Below are positions 9,082 to 17,752 of a DNA stretch of 64,000 nt, piece after piece. The stretch covers positions 1,590,551 to 1,654,550 of the forward strand of contig OX638292.1 in the NCBI GenBank assembly GCA_951812285.1. The letters run 5' to 3'. The stretch is from an uncultured Dehalococcoidia bacterium. GTDB taxonomy: Bacteria; Chloroflexota; Dehalococcoidia; Lucifugimonadales; UBA1127. Below the pieces are notes generated by a model. It made no database searches and was not told the DNA's origin. It worked only from the letters and a program-made list of their open reading frames with translations. Position 1 is the stretch's first letter. The number at the start of each line of letters is the position of its first letter. The position numbers and the translations under genes were made by a program.

Positions 9082-10378
9082 GTCCTTCCTCCTTGTGACC
9101 AAAGTACTCCTCCCGTTTGATCCGGGTGGCCACACGTCTTCATCCGTCGGGTCGTTCACCCATGGTCCCTGTACCCGCTGAATTCTGCCGCTTTGCACGA
9201 CCGGAAACAGAAACCCGGCCTAGTGCATTCTCCAAAGCTAGTTGACTGTCTTGTGCGAGAACCGTAGCCAGGAGGTCTAACAACCCGTGCAGCATGCTTC
9301 AACCTACAAACTGAGGCGTTGCGGCTGCCTCCAGAATACGGGCTTTGCCTACTCCAAGAGCGGATGAGCCGTGGGCTGATACTCCTTTCTCGGCGGACAG
9401 CGCTGCCGCACCGCAAGCGCGGGGTCTTCGCAACAGCTAACCAGGAAGCTTTGTTCATCGAGCTGACCGAGCCCCTGTAGACCTTCCCCGGTCCGGTCAG
9501 CAAACGTGTGCCGTAGCTTACCGCAATTTCCTTGGTCAACAGAATGCCGTGGCAATCCTCAACTCCCTGGCTTTGTAGGTGGACCATTGAAGGCAGAATG
9601 GATCGCTCTATGGGCATGATGGTACCAAGCTTCCGTCTCATGTTCACACGATAGGCAGCTATTTCCCCCTTGCCAACATCCATCTTGCCACTTGCATCAC
9701 AGGTCAGGTCCAAGGCGGGTACAGGCTGATCAATTCTCGCAAAACGGAACTCTGCAGTGTGGGCTTTTCGTCGTGCCTCGCCTGCGCGCCATTTGGACTC
9801 GGCGGCGGCTTGCCGCACACTGGTGGAGCTCCACGATGACTGGGTGCGAAGGAGTCTTTTGCACGACATTCGACGTTGGGTGTGTTTGCGTACCTACCTT
9901 GGCGGGATTGTTGGTGACCTTCGAACTCCCGACACTCAACGAGTTTCCATGTGCTTTAACCGGTGGCAGGGAGAACCAGATAAGATGAGAGCGGCAAACA
10001 GTGAAGACACCATTCAGGCGACAGACGAGGCGCCGGGGACGGTCGCAATGCATGGGCGCCCGGCCCACGACGCCCGGGAACGGCTGCGACGGGTCTTCAC
10101 CCTCATCTTCACCGCCGTGCTGCACACCAAATTCGGGGGAGCACTTAGGGACGACGTTGTCGGTCTGATGGACGCCCTCTAGCGGTTCCCACGCCCATGC
10201 CATCCAGTTGAGCATATAGTCCCCGGCATGAGCCGAAATCCGGCTCCAACTCAGGTTGACGCGCCCGCGTGCGGGCATTAGGGTGGTAGAAAGAGGATGA
10301 CCCGGCGGTGCTGGACACACCCCGGGCCGTGGCGCCACCTGCGGGGGCAGGTGATGCGAAGGCATTCTAGCATTCGCA
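9082..10378. other. Stretch without a supportable gene
   Basis: Overlapping frames at 9156-9869 (minus) and 9757-10182 (plus) have mixed composition and may be remnants of decayed genes. Neither has a ribosome-binding site or recognisable motif, and the 9156-9869 frame becomes Arg/Ser-rich toward its end. I list none as a gene. Confidence 0.35.
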
Positions 10379-10409
10379 GACCCGCTTTCAACAGGAGGCG
10401 GGTCTTTTT
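10379..10409 (+). terminator. Rho-independent terminator upstream of the recombinase
   Basis: GACCCGC (10379-10385) pairs perfectly with GCGGGTC (10398-10404) across a 12-nt loop and is followed at once by TTTTT (10405-10409). It lies 40 bp before the recombinase start, so it either ends an unrecognised upstream transcript or attenuates the recombinase mRNA. Confidence 0.7.
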
Positions 10410-10448
10410 GGTCTTGGGAACATCAGGCAAAAGCAAAAGGAGCAACAC

Positions 10449-12254
10449 ATGGCAAGAGAACCCTACATCTACCGAGAACCCAACCGGGCGGCCATCTACG
10501 CCCGTGTGTCCGACAAGAGCCAGGCCGAGGAGGACAAGACCTCCCTCGGCGAGCAGACGGCCGACATGGAAGCCCACTGCGAGCGCAGGGGGCTCCGCAT
10601 CGTCGCCCGCTACCAGGAGGTCGGCCGGGGCTGGTCCAAGAAGCGCCCCGAGTTCCAGCGCATGCTGGCCGACGCCAGGGCGGGCCGTTTCGACGTCATC
10701 GTCTGCTGGAAGTCGGACCGCCTGAGCCGGGGCATGTTCCCCGCGGCGGCCCTCATGGAGGTGGTGGAGGCCCACCAGCTCCTTATCGAGTCGGTCATGG
10801 ACGCCATCGACATGAAGACCTTTGGGCTCATGGCCGCCATCGGCAAGATCGAGCTGGACAACTTCCGGGAGCGGGCCGCCCTGGGCAAGCGGGGGGCCGC
10901 CAAGCAGGGCAGGATCTCCACCGGCCGCCCGCCCTACGGCTACCGCGTCGACGCCGACGGCCGGCCTGAGGTCGTCGAGGCCGAGGCCGACGTGGTGCGC
11001 CGCATCTTCCGTGACTATGTCCACCGGGGCCTCGGCGCCGAACGCATCGCCTGGGACCTGACGGACGACGGCGTGCCCACGTCAAGTGGCGGCCGCACCT
11101 GGCACCCCTCTGTGGTGCAGCGGCTCCTGGGCAACCCCGTCTACACGGGCACGTGGGCCTACGGGCGCACCAAGAATATCGCCTCCGACGAGGGGAACCG
11201 GGTCTTCCCACAGCCGGCCGACTCCTGGATCGCGGTGCCGGTGCCGCCCCTGGTGGACGAGGAGACGTGGGAGGGGGCCCAGGCCGCCAAGCGGGCGCGG
11301 TACAGCGCCGCCCGGCGCAACACCAAGGCCCTCTATCTCCTCCAGCACCTCTTGCGGTGCACCGAGTGCGGGCGTAAGTTCCGAGCGGTCTCCCGCTGGC
11401 GCACCCACGCCACCCGGGGCGGCAAGCGGGTCGCCTATGACCTGAAGGTTCCCCTGCGGTACTATGCGTGCACGGGCAGCGCCCTGCGCCTGCGGTGCAG
11501 GGAGAAGCCCACCATCAAGGCGGAGCGCTTGGAGCAGCGCGTCTGGGACGAGGTCAAGGGAGTCCTGCAGGAGCCCAGCGTCATCGTTGCCGGCATCGCG
11601 GCCTTGGGCGAGGATGGCGATGATTCCCTGGCCGAGGAGCAGGCCAAGGTCGAGCGTGACTTGCGGGAGGTGCAGCTGGAGGAGCAACGGCTCGTCCGGC
11701 TCTTCGTCACCGGCAGGGTCACCGAGGAGATGCTGGACCTGCAGCGCAAGTTCATCACCGAGCGGATGGAGCACCTGCACGCCAAGGCAGAGGAGTACCG
11801 TGCCCGCGCGGCGACGGAGGTCATCCGGGAGGAGATGGCTGAGAGAGTGCAGGCGTGGGCCGAGACGGTGGCACAGGGGTTGGACACGCTGTCCGCCGAG
11901 GAACAGCGCGTCGTGCTGCGGGAGGTGGTGGACGAGATCACGGTGGACCGCGACAACAATCTCGTCATCACCATCGCTATCCCGCTGGAACAGGACGAAC
12001 AACAAGTTGCCTCGCAGGAATCACGAGGAGGGGGCAGGAATGACGAGGGGAGGGGCGTGAGTGACACGGAGGTAGGCTGCTCGTCCAACGCCGTGGTTGT
12101 GGGGATGCCCCTCCCCTGGATACCGGCCTTCGCCGGTATGGAGGTGGGGGGTGGCTTCCTCAAATGCGCGGGGCTACTTCTTCTGCTATTACTTCCAGGT
12201 GGTCCATGTAGTTGTGGACTGGGTTTAGAAGGAGGTGGTTGGCGCCTGCGTTGA
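10449..12254 (+). CDS. Large serine recombinase (integrase/resolvase family)
   Basis: This is a 601-residue protein with its start at ATG 10449, six bases after AAAAGGAG. The N-terminal resolvase domain (about 12-150) has IYARVSDKSQ with the nucleophile Ser21 and the conserved Arg19. The recombinase domain follows (about 155-285, starting GRPPYGYR). Then comes a zinc-ribbon, CTEC near 305 with the second Cys pair further on around YYACTG...LRC, and a long coiled coil (about 400-470). Such enzymes integrate and excise mobile elements. The family-like sequence ends near residue 520. The last 80 residues are translated from dispersed-repeat DNA (GMPLPWIPAFAGMEVG is a repeat in frame), and the gene overlaps the 3' end of the convergent monooxygenase by 95 bp. 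The true C-terminus was probably replaced. Confidence 0.88.
   Translation: MAREPYIYREPNRAAIYARVSDKSQAEEDKTSLGEQTADMEAHCERRGLRIVARYQEVGRGWSKKRPEFQRMLADARAGRFDVIVCWKSDRLSRGMFPAAALMEVVEAHQLLIESVMDAIDMKTFGLMAAIGKIELDNFRERAALGKRGAAKQGRISTGRPPYGYRVDADGRPEVVEAEADVVRRIFRDYVHRGLGAERIAWDLTDDGVPTSSGGRTWHPSVVQRLLGNPVYTGTWAYGRTKNIASDEGNRVFPQPADSWIAVPVPPLVDEETWEGAQAAKRARYSAARRNTKALYLLQHLLRCTECGRKFRAVSRWRTHATRGGKRVAYDLKVPLRYYACTGSALRLRCREKPTIKAERLEQRVWDEVKGVLQEPSVIVAGIAALGEDGDDSLAEEQAKVERDLREVQLEEQRLVRLFVTGRVTEEMLDLQRKFITERMEHLHAKAEEYRARAATEVIREEMAERVQAWAETVAQGLDTLSAEEQRVVLREVVDEITVDRDNNLVITIAIPLEQDEQQVASQESRGGGRNDEGRGVSDTEVGCSSNAVVVGMPLPWIPAFAGMEVGGGFLKCAGLLLLLLLPGGPCSCGLGLEGGGWRLR
12025..12145. repeat. 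First dispersed-repeat cluster, at the island edge
   Basis: Half of a type B repeat (GCAGGAATGACG, near 12033) is followed by a complete type A repeat at 12112-12144 (GGATACCGGC-CTTC-GCCGGTAT flanked by CCCCT and GGAGG). This is the leftmost copy in the window, and it lies inside the 3' end of the recombinase gene. Confidence 0.75.
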
Positions 12255-13089
12255 CTAGCTCCGCTAGTTGTTCGGCGATGTAGTTGGCTGGGCCTACTAT
12301 GCTCCATTGCTCGGCGAGGTCTGGGTTGCCGTAGAAGCCGCCTATCCATGAGCGGAGGCCGGCCCAGCCTCGGGCTTCGTCGGTGTCTATGGCGAGGTAG
12401 ACTCGCTTGGTTACGCCGAAGGTGGCGGGGTCCCGGCCTTCTTCTTCCAGCATGTTCATGAGCTCGTTGCGCTCCCGGATGAAGGCCTCGTTGGTGCTGG
12501 AGCCGGCGCCCATCCAGCCGTCGGCGAGGCGGGCGGTGCGCCGGAGGGCGTCGGGGGCTCGAGCGCCGAACCAGAGCGGCGGGTGGGGCTTCTGGACGGG
12601 CTTGGGCTCCATCTTGACGCCGGAGAGGGTCGCATAGGCGCCGTCGAAGTCGGCGGCCTCTTCCGTCCAAAGGGCCTTCATGATGCGGATGCCCTCAGTG
12701 AAGCGGGCGACGCGGCGCTCCTCGGCGAGGCCGTAGGCGGGGTACATGCGGGTGTTGGTGCCGAGGCCGAGGCCGACGGTGAGGCGGCCCTCGCTGAGGT
12801 GGTCGAGGGTGCCGAGGGCCTTGGCGAACTGCACGGGGTTGCGGAGGGTGCTGACGAAGACGGACGCGCCGATGCGGACGCGCTCGGTGAGGGCGGAGAC
12901 GTAGGAGAGGAGCCCGATGGGCTCCAGCGAGGCGATGGTGCCGGTGATCTGCTCGGCGACCCAGAGGTCATCGTAACCGAGGGCCTCGGCGCGGGCGACG
13001 AAGCGGCGCACGAGGGCCATGTCGACCTGGCCGTCGGCGAAGCCCTGGGGGACGGCGATTCCGAGTTTTACTCCGCTTTTTGTTTGCAT
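12160..13089 (-). CDS. LLM-class flavin (F420/FMN) dependent oxidoreductase
   Basis: This is a 309-residue protein starting at ATG 13089 after AAAGGAGG. Luciferase-like monooxygenase features are clear: LGIAVPQGF at the N-terminus, RAEALGYDDLWVAEQ (about 33-47), TERVRIGASVFVSTLRNP (about 68-85), LDHLSEGRLTVGLGLG (about 94-109), MKALWTEE (about 138-145) and the ADGWMGAG segment (about 188-195). The family length is normal. Such enzymes oxidise diverse substrates with FMNH2 or use F420; the substrate cannot be read here. An extended -10 (TGCTACAAT) lies about 24 nt upstream. It is paralogous to the gene at 13582, in the opposite orientation. Confidence 0.87.
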   Translation of the reverse strand: MQTKSGVKLGIAVPQGFADGQVDMALVRRFVARAEALGYDDLWVAEQITGTIASLEPIGLLSYVSALTERVRIGASVFVSTLRNPVQFAKALGTLDHLSEGRLTVGLGLGTNTRMYPAYGLAEERRVARFTEGIRIMKALWTEEAADFDGAYATLSGVKMEPKPVQKPHPPLWFGARAPDALRRTARLADGWMGAGSSTNEAFIRERNELMNMLEEEGRDPATFGVTKRVYLAIDTDEARGWAGLRSWIGGFYGNPDLAEQWSIVGPANYIAEQLAELVNAGANHLLLNPVHNYMDHLEVIAEEVAPRI

Positions 13090-13113
13090 GGGGCCTCCTT
13101 TGTGTCGGGGGTG

Positions 13114-13119
13114 ATTGTA
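13114..13119 (-). promoter_or_regulatory. Extended -10 element of the monooxygenase gene
   Basis: On the minus strand TGCTACAAT sits 25 nt before the start codon: a TG dinucleotide one base before a TACAAT hexamer (13114-13119). No good -35 is visible, as expected for extended -10 promoters. The predicted 5' leader is about 18 nt and holds the AAAGGAGG ribosome-binding site. Confidence 0.45.
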
Positions 13120-13129
13120 GCACGGGGGG

Positions 13130-13560
13130 TTGGGGGTGGTTGGGGGTCGCGGTGGGGGTGGGCGCTGCGGCGCCCCCGTTCGCCCCCTTCGAGAGCCTCA
13201 GGACAGGCTTCGAGCACGTCAGGGGGGACGGCCCCTCCTCCCCGCCCCTCTGGATTCCCCCGCTTTCGCGGGGGCAGGCTCTGCCTTCGCAGGGATGACG
13301 CGGAGGGGTGGGGGAATGACGGTAGCGGGGTTGGGGGACGGCCCGGCCCGACCCCTGGATCCCGGCTTTCGCCGGGATGGAGGTTGGGGGTGGAGATGGC
13401 GGTAGCGGTGGGGGCGGGCGCTGCGGCGCCCCCGTTCGCCCTTCGATTTCCCTCAGGGTGAACGGCCCCTCCCCTGGATCCCGGCTTTCGCCGGGATGGA
13501 GGTTGGGTGGGGGTTGCTGTTGACCGTGCGTGGGTGTGCGGATAGGCTTCTCGTGCTCCC
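13130..13560. repeat. Dispersed-repeat cluster
   Basis: This divergent gap holds type C (CCTTCGAGAGCCTCAGGAC at about 13189, and a short copy at 13442), compound type B at about 13249-13302, and two type A copies (GGATCCCGGC-TTTC-GCCGGGAT) near 13352-13384 and 13471-13503. Type A arms vary between TACCGG and TCCCGG, but both arms change together, which argues for hairpin-level selection or hairpin-dependent copying. Confidence 0.75.
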
Positions 13561-13581
13561 GAATTGGTGTTGGAGACTGGT

Positions 13582-14529
13582 ATGGCGCTGGCTAATGAGG
13601 CGAAGATTGGGATTTCGTTGCCGCAGGCGTTTCCGGACGGGCCGGTGCAGGCGGCGGTGATCTCCCGGTTTGCGCAGCGGGCGGAGGATTTGGGGTACCA
13701 CAGCCTTTGGGTGCAGGACCGGTTCATGGGCCGGACGACGTGGCTGGAGCCGCTGGGGTTGCTGTCGTTTGTGGCGGGGGTTACGTACGACATCCGGCTG
13801 GGGGTGGCGACGATGCCGCTGCCGTGGCACAACCCGGCGCGGCTGGCGAAGTCGTTGGCGTCGCTGGACCAACTGTCCGGTGGGCGGTTGATTGCGGGGC
13901 TGTCGCTCGGTGGATTTTATGTCAACGAAAACATGCCGGGGACGGCGCCGGAGCGTCGGGTGGCGGCGTTCAACGAGGGGCTCGAGGTGATGCAGCGGTT
14001 GTGGACGGAGGAGGACGTCGACCTGGACGGGACGTTCTGGCCGCTGCGGAACGCGACGCTGGACCCGAAGCCGGTGCAGAGCGCGGGCCGGGGGCACATG
14101 CCGATATACCTCGGCGGCGGGAGCGAGGGCGCGATACGTCGGGCCGTGCGGGTGGCGGACGGGTGGATCGGGGCGAGCTCGTCGACGGTCGAGACGTTCC
14201 GGGCGCAGGCGTCGCTCGTGCGGGAGGCGCTGGACGCGTCGGGTCGGGAGCGGTCGACGTTCACGATCGCCAAGCGGCAGTTTCTGGCGCTGGACGACAG
14301 CGTCGAGCGGGCGACGGCGCGGATGCGGCACTGGGCGGAGGTTAGCATCGGGAACGCGGACGTGGGCGAGCGGGTGAGCCTGCGGGGGCCGAGCGGCGAT
14401 GTGGCCGCGGGGCTGCAGGAGATTGTGGACGCGGGGGCGGACCTGGTGGTGCTGAACCCGGTGGACGACGTGCTGGCGCAGGTGGAGCATTTGGCGCTGG
14501 TGATGGGGTTGGAGAACGACGACCGGTAG
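13582..14529 (+). CDS. LLM-class flavin (F420/FMN) dependent oxidoreductase, second paralog
   Basis: This is a 315-residue protein; ATG 13582 is chosen because GGAG lies six to seven bases upstream. It has the same family blocks as the gene at 12160: IGISLPQAFPDGPV, RAEDLGYHSLWVQDRF, YDIRLGVATMPLPWHNPARL, LDQLSGGRLIAGLSLG, MQRLWTEEDVDLDG and VADGWIGASSS. It begins 493 bp from the divergent paralog, with repeats between. Similarity is moderate, so the pair is not a recent duplication and likely has different substrates. SAR202-type Chloroflexota are known for expanded flavin monooxygenases of this class; the match is suggestive only. Confidence 0.87.
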   Translation: MALANEAKIGISLPQAFPDGPVQAAVISRFAQRAEDLGYHSLWVQDRFMGRTTWLEPLGLLSFVAGVTYDIRLGVATMPLPWHNPARLAKSLASLDQLSGGRLIAGLSLGGFYVNENMPGTAPERRVAAFNEGLEVMQRLWTEEDVDLDGTFWPLRNATLDPKPVQSAGRGHMPIYLGGGSEGAIRRAVRVADGWIGASSSTVETFRAQASLVREALDASGRERSTFTIAKRQFLALDDSVERATARMRHWAEVSIGNADVGERVSLRGPSGDVAAGLQEIVDAGADLVVLNPVDDVLAQVEHLALVMGLENDDR

Positions 14530-15110
14530 GGGGTGGGGCCTTCGACGGGCTTAGGGCGCACGGGCCGCCCCGCCCCTGGATTCCCGCTTTCGCGGGAACG
14601 ACGGTGGGAGTGGTGAATGGCGCGGAGGTTGTTGGCAGCGGGCTGCCCCACCCCTGGATACCGGCGTCCGCCGGTATGGAGGTAGCGTTAGGGGATCAGG
14701 GCGAATGGCCCCCTCCGGTGCATCGCTGGATGCGGGATGCGTCGGACTTGGCAGAGAGGACGCCCCCTCGCCCCGCCCCTCTGGATTCCCCCGCTTTCGC
14801 GGGGGCAGGCTCTGCCTGCGCAGGAATGACGCACGGGGTTGTTGAATGGCGTTAGGTTTGTTATTGGCGGGCTGCCCCACCCCTGGATACCGGCCCCGTA
14901 TCGGGGTACGGGACATGCTTCCGCCGGTATGGAGGTAGCGAAAGGGGGCTCAGGGCGGATGGGGGGTGCGGTTCCCGCCGGGGGCGGGACGGTGGGGGCG
15001 CGGTACCTGCCCGCGCGGGAAAAACCGTTGGGGTGGTGGATGGTGCGGAGGTTGTTGGCGGCGGGCTGCCCCCACCCCTGGATACCGGCGTCCGCCGGTA
15101 TGGAGAATTG
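14530..15110. repeat. Dispersed-repeat cluster including a nested insertion
   Basis: Copies include type B at about 14568-14602, type A at 14650-14682, compound type B at 14780-14833, an interrupted type A at 14881-14935, and type A at about 15074-15106. The rest of the gap is unique GC-rich DNA. The interrupted copy is listed separately. Confidence 0.75.
14895..14918. repeat. 24-bp mini-palindrome inserted in the loop of a type A repeat
   Basis: The repeat arms GGATACCGGC and TTCCGCCGGTATGG are intact on each side. Between them lies a 24-bp block with its own dyad (CCCGTATCGGGGTACGGG) ending in CATGC. The same block recurs at 17653 and 20457. Confidence 0.75.
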
Positions 15111-15126
15111 AATGATGGAGGGCGAC

Positions 15127-15618
15127 ATGCCTGATTTGACACCACTTGCGGAGAGTGTTGGGGCACTGTTGAAGGAGCGCGGGGAGAGGGTTGCGGTGGC
15201 CGACTCGTCGGCGGGGGGGCTGACCTCGGCGGCGTTGTTGGCTGTGCCGGGGGCGTCGGCGTACTACCTGGGGGGCATCGTGTCGTACACGGGCGTGTCA
15301 CGGGTGGCGCTGCTGGGGATCTCGGAGGAGGACATGGCACGCGTCGGGATGCGGGCGAGCACGGAGCCGTACGCGGCGCTGGTCGCGTCGACGCTGCGGG
15401 AGAAGATGGGCGCGACGTGGGCGCTGGCGGAGACGGGGGCGAGCGGGCCGACGGGGAATCGCTACGGCGACGATGCGGGGCACGCGTGCTTCGCGGTGTC
15501 GGGGCCGGTGGAGCGGGCGGTGACGCTCGAGACGGGGAGCGCGGACCGGGAGGCGAACATGTGGGCGTTCGTTCGTCGGGCGCTGGAGTTGTTGGAGGAG
15601 TGCGTGCGGGCGGCGTAG
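15127..15618 (+). CDS. CinA C-terminal-like (PncC-type amidase) protein, divergent
   Basis: This 163-residue protein starts at ATG 15127 because GGAGGG lies just upstream. It is a stand-alone CinA C-terminal domain: VAVADSSAGGLTSAALLAVPGAS (about 24-46) corresponds to the ES-x-TGG...VPG block of nicotinamide-nucleotide amidases, followed by YLGGIVSYT (about 48-56) and an ETGASGPTGN segment in place of TGIAGPGG. Canonical PncC removes the amide of NMN in pyridine-nucleotide recycling. Here the signature is altered (DSSAGG rather than ESxTGG), so a different substrate or reduced activity is possible. A more canonical homolog lies at 20656. Confidence 0.75.
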   Translation: MPDLTPLAESVGALLKERGERVAVADSSAGGLTSAALLAVPGASAYYLGGIVSYTGVSRVALLGISEEDMARVGMRASTEPYAALVASTLREKMGATWALAETGASGPTGNRYGDDAGHACFAVSGPVERAVTLETGSADREANMWAFVRRALELLEECVRAA

Positions 15619-16140
15619 GGGGGGCGGGGGTGGCCGTTTACGCTTGGCCTCTTCGAGAGACTCACGGGGAACGGCCCCGCACCGCCTCTCCTCTGGATTC
15701 CTGCCTGCGCAGGAATGACGAGCTGGGGGCGTGGGTATGACTGTAGTCCGCGGCGGGGTTGCCCGCTCCCCTGGATCCCGGCCTCCGCCGGGATGGAGGT
15801 TGGGAGTTGGCTCAGGACGAGCTAAGTGGGCTGCGACGCGTTGGGGTTCCTGCCTGCGCGGCAACGACGGGGGGGTGAGTCTGTGGCTCGACGGAAGTTG
15901 GCTGCGGGGTTGCCCCGCCCATGGACCGCGGCTTTCGCCGGGGTGGAGGTTGGGGAGAGGCACGGCGCGAAGTTAGGGGGCTGCGACGCGTCCGGGTTCC
16001 CGCCGGGGGCGGGACGGGCGATTCTCGAATCGCCCCTACGGACGGCGATACGCGCTGGAATGGAAGGAGCATGCCGGGGCGCCTCGGGGTTCCTGCCTTC
16101 GTGGGAACGGCGGGTTTGCCGCAGGCTCGGGGGCTGTGTA
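15619..16140. repeat. Dispersed-repeat cluster
   Basis: Type C (CTTCGAGAGACTC) near 15650, type B near 15690-15722, type A near 15769-15802, a decayed type A near 15915-15950 (one arm mutated to ACCGCGG) and decayed type B half-copies near 15845 and 16085. No gene is supported in this gap. Confidence 0.65.
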
Positions 16141-16171
16141 CATTAGACGAATCCCGCTAGAGGAGCATCTT

Positions 16172-16654
16172 ATGGTGAGGAGCGAGGCTTCGACCGTCGA
16201 AGAGTATCTGGATGGGCTGTCGCCGGAGAGGCGTGAGGGGTTGAGCGCGGTCCGGAAGGTCGTGCTGGACAACCTGCCGGAGGGGTACGAGGAGATCATG
16301 GACTTCGGCATGATCAGCTACGTCGTGCCGCTGTCGGCGTACCCGAAGACGTACAACAAGCACCCGCTGATGTACGCGGCGCTGGCCGACCAGAAGAACC
16401 ACATGGGCCTGTATTTGATGTGCCTGTACACGCACAACGAGGACATGGGGTGGTTCGAGGAGCGGTACAAGGCCAGCGGGAAGAAGCTGGACATGGGGAA
16501 GTCCTGTGTGCGGTTCAAGAAGCTGGACGACCTGCCGCTGGACCTGGTGGCAGACGTCATCAAGCTGGCGCCGATGGAGAAGTACATCGCGTTCTACGAG
16601 GAGGCTCGGGCGGCGTATGTGCCTCGGAAGCGGCAGAAGGCGGAGGCGAAGTAG
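16172..16654 (+). CDS. DUF1801 (YdhG-like) protein
   Basis: This is a 160-residue protein; ATG 16172 follows AGAGGAG. Family features: a short EEYLDGLSPERREGLSAVRKVV helix, LPEGYEEIMDFGMISYVVPLSAYPKTYNKHPLMYAAL in the body, and a MGKSCVRFKKLDDLP segment followed by a C-terminal helical stretch. DUF1801 proteins adopt an YdhG-like alpha/beta fold; some relatives are annotated as iron-uptake related, but function is not established. It is free-standing between repeat clusters. Confidence 0.8.
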   Translation: MVRSEASTVEEYLDGLSPERREGLSAVRKVVLDNLPEGYEEIMDFGMISYVVPLSAYPKTYNKHPLMYAALADQKNHMGLYLMCLYTHNEDMGWFEERYKASGKKLDMGKSCVRFKKLDDLPLDLVADVIKLAPMEKYIAFYEEARAAYVPRKRQKAEAK

Positions 16655-16916
16655 GGGCGGTTCGTGCGCTTCGAGGGGCTCAGGGTGAGCGGCCTCGCTG
16701 CACCGCCCCTCTGGATTCCTGCCTTCGCAGGAATGACGAGAGTGGGACGCAGGAATGACGGGGGTGGGCGCGGGAACGACAGGTCGGGGGATGCCTGTGG
16801 CGCAGAAGTTGTTCTCGGCGGGGTGGCCGCCTCCCCTGGATACCGGCCTTCGCCGGTATGGAGGTTGGGGATACGCCCTTCGACAGGCTCAGGGTGAACG
16901 GGTTGAGAGGAGTGAG
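16655..16916. repeat. Dispersed-repeat cluster
   Basis: Type C near 16667, type B near 16706-16738, type A near 16835-16867 and a canonical type C (CCTTCGACAGGCTCAGGGTG) near 16879, all in a 260-bp gap between two same-strand genes. Confidence 0.7.
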
Positions 16917-17225
16917 ATGCACATTTTGTTTGTGACGATTCATATGAAGCCGGAGCACCGGGAGGAGTATTTGGCGGAGATGCTGCTGAATGCGAAGGGC
17001 GCTCGGGAGGACGAGCCGGGGTGCCTTCGGTTCGACGTGGTGCAGGACGCGAACGACGCGAACACGATCCACCTGTATGAGGTGTACACGGACGAGGCGG
17101 CGTTCCAGGCGCATACGCAGGCGCCGCACTTCCTTCGGATGCGCGAGACGACGGGGGACTGGCGCGAGGGGCAATCGGTGCACATGGGGAGCAATCTTGC
17201 GCCGTCGGACGAGGAGTGGGCGTAG
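16917..17225 (+). CDS. Antibiotic biosynthesis monooxygenase (ABM) domain protein
   Basis: This is a 102-residue protein starting at ATG 16917, five bases after GAGAGGAG. It is a single ABM ferredoxin-like domain: MHILFVTIHMKPEHREEYLA at the start, REDEPGCLRFDVVQDAND in the middle, then LYEVYTDEAAFQAH and FLRMRETTGDW. Such proteins are cofactor-free quinol-type monooxygenases or small stress enzymes (YgiN/LsrG class). The upstream gap is filled with repeats, so no operon partner is evident. Confidence 0.8.
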   Translation: MHILFVTIHMKPEHREEYLAEMLLNAKGAREDEPGCLRFDVVQDANDANTIHLYEVYTDEAAFQAHTQAPHFLRMRETTGDWREGQSVHMGSNLAPSDEEWA

Positions 17226-17735
17226 GGGGTGAAGGGCTCGGCTATTGCGGGAGACCAGCGGCCCTCCGTTCACGACCTTCGAGGGTTTCAGGGCGAACAG
17301 CCCCACCGCCCCGCCCCACTGGATTCCTGCCTTCGCAGGAATGACGGGGTTGGGGCGGGAGCGACGGGTTTGGAAGACGAGAGGTGAGGTTCCCGCCTGC
17401 GCAGGAATGACGAGGGTGGAGGGAGGCTGTGACGCAGGGGTGATAGGTGGCGGGAATGCCCCGCCCCTGGATACCGGCTTCCGCCGGTATGGAGACACTT
17501 GAGAGGCTGGCACGCGTCGGGGTTCCTGCCTGCGCAGGAACGACGTTGAGGGCGCGGAGGGGGTCTGACGTGAGGTTGCCCCTCGCCCCTGGATACCGGC
17601 TTCCGCCGGTATGGAGACACTTGAGAGGCTGGCACGCGTCGGGGTTCCTGCCCCCGTATCGGGTACGGGGCATGCTTTGCAGGAACGACGGGTCGGGAGC
17701 GGGAATGACTGATTGAGTACCAGAGTCGGAGATAA
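17226..17735. repeat. Dispersed-repeat cluster including a nested insertion
   Basis: Type C near 17274, type B near 17318-17350, half type B near 17390, type A near 17464-17496, type B near 17515-17546, type A near 17587-17619, and the interrupted type B at 17645-17690. The segment TATGGAGACACTTGAGAGGCTGGCACGCGTCGGGGTTCC occurs twice (near 17487 and 17610), so a repeat pair plus its flank was duplicated. Confidence 0.75.
17653..17675. repeat. 23-bp mini-palindrome inserted in the loop of a type B repeat
   Basis: The type B arms GGTTCCTGCC and GCAGGAACGACG flank the same block seen at 14895 (one G shorter), again ending in CATGC. The insertion point, just after the 5' arm, matches that in type A repeats although the host repeat is different. 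Confidence 0.75.
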
Positions 17736-17752
17736 ATTGAGAGGAGAATGGG

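Noticed and set aside
9156-9869. Minus-strand frame of 237 codons
   Set aside because: No ribosome-binding site or motif; the second half becomes Arg/Ser-rich. It may be a decayed gene, but nothing identifies it.
10341-10380. Possible tRNA or tmRNA 3' end (GCGAA...TTCGC arms) before the recombinase
   Set aside because: No T-loop consensus, acceptor stem or cloverleaf can be formed; only the adjacent terminator hairpin is convincing.
11462-12670. Long minus-strand open frame (402 codons)
   Set aside because: Antisense of the recombinase and out-of-frame in the monooxygenase; Arg/Ser/Pro-rich low-complexity product.
12583-13461. Long plus-strand open frame (292 codons)
   Set aside because: It is the antisense of the monooxygenase gene at 12160-13089; Gly/Ala/Glu-rich composition and no ribosome-binding site.
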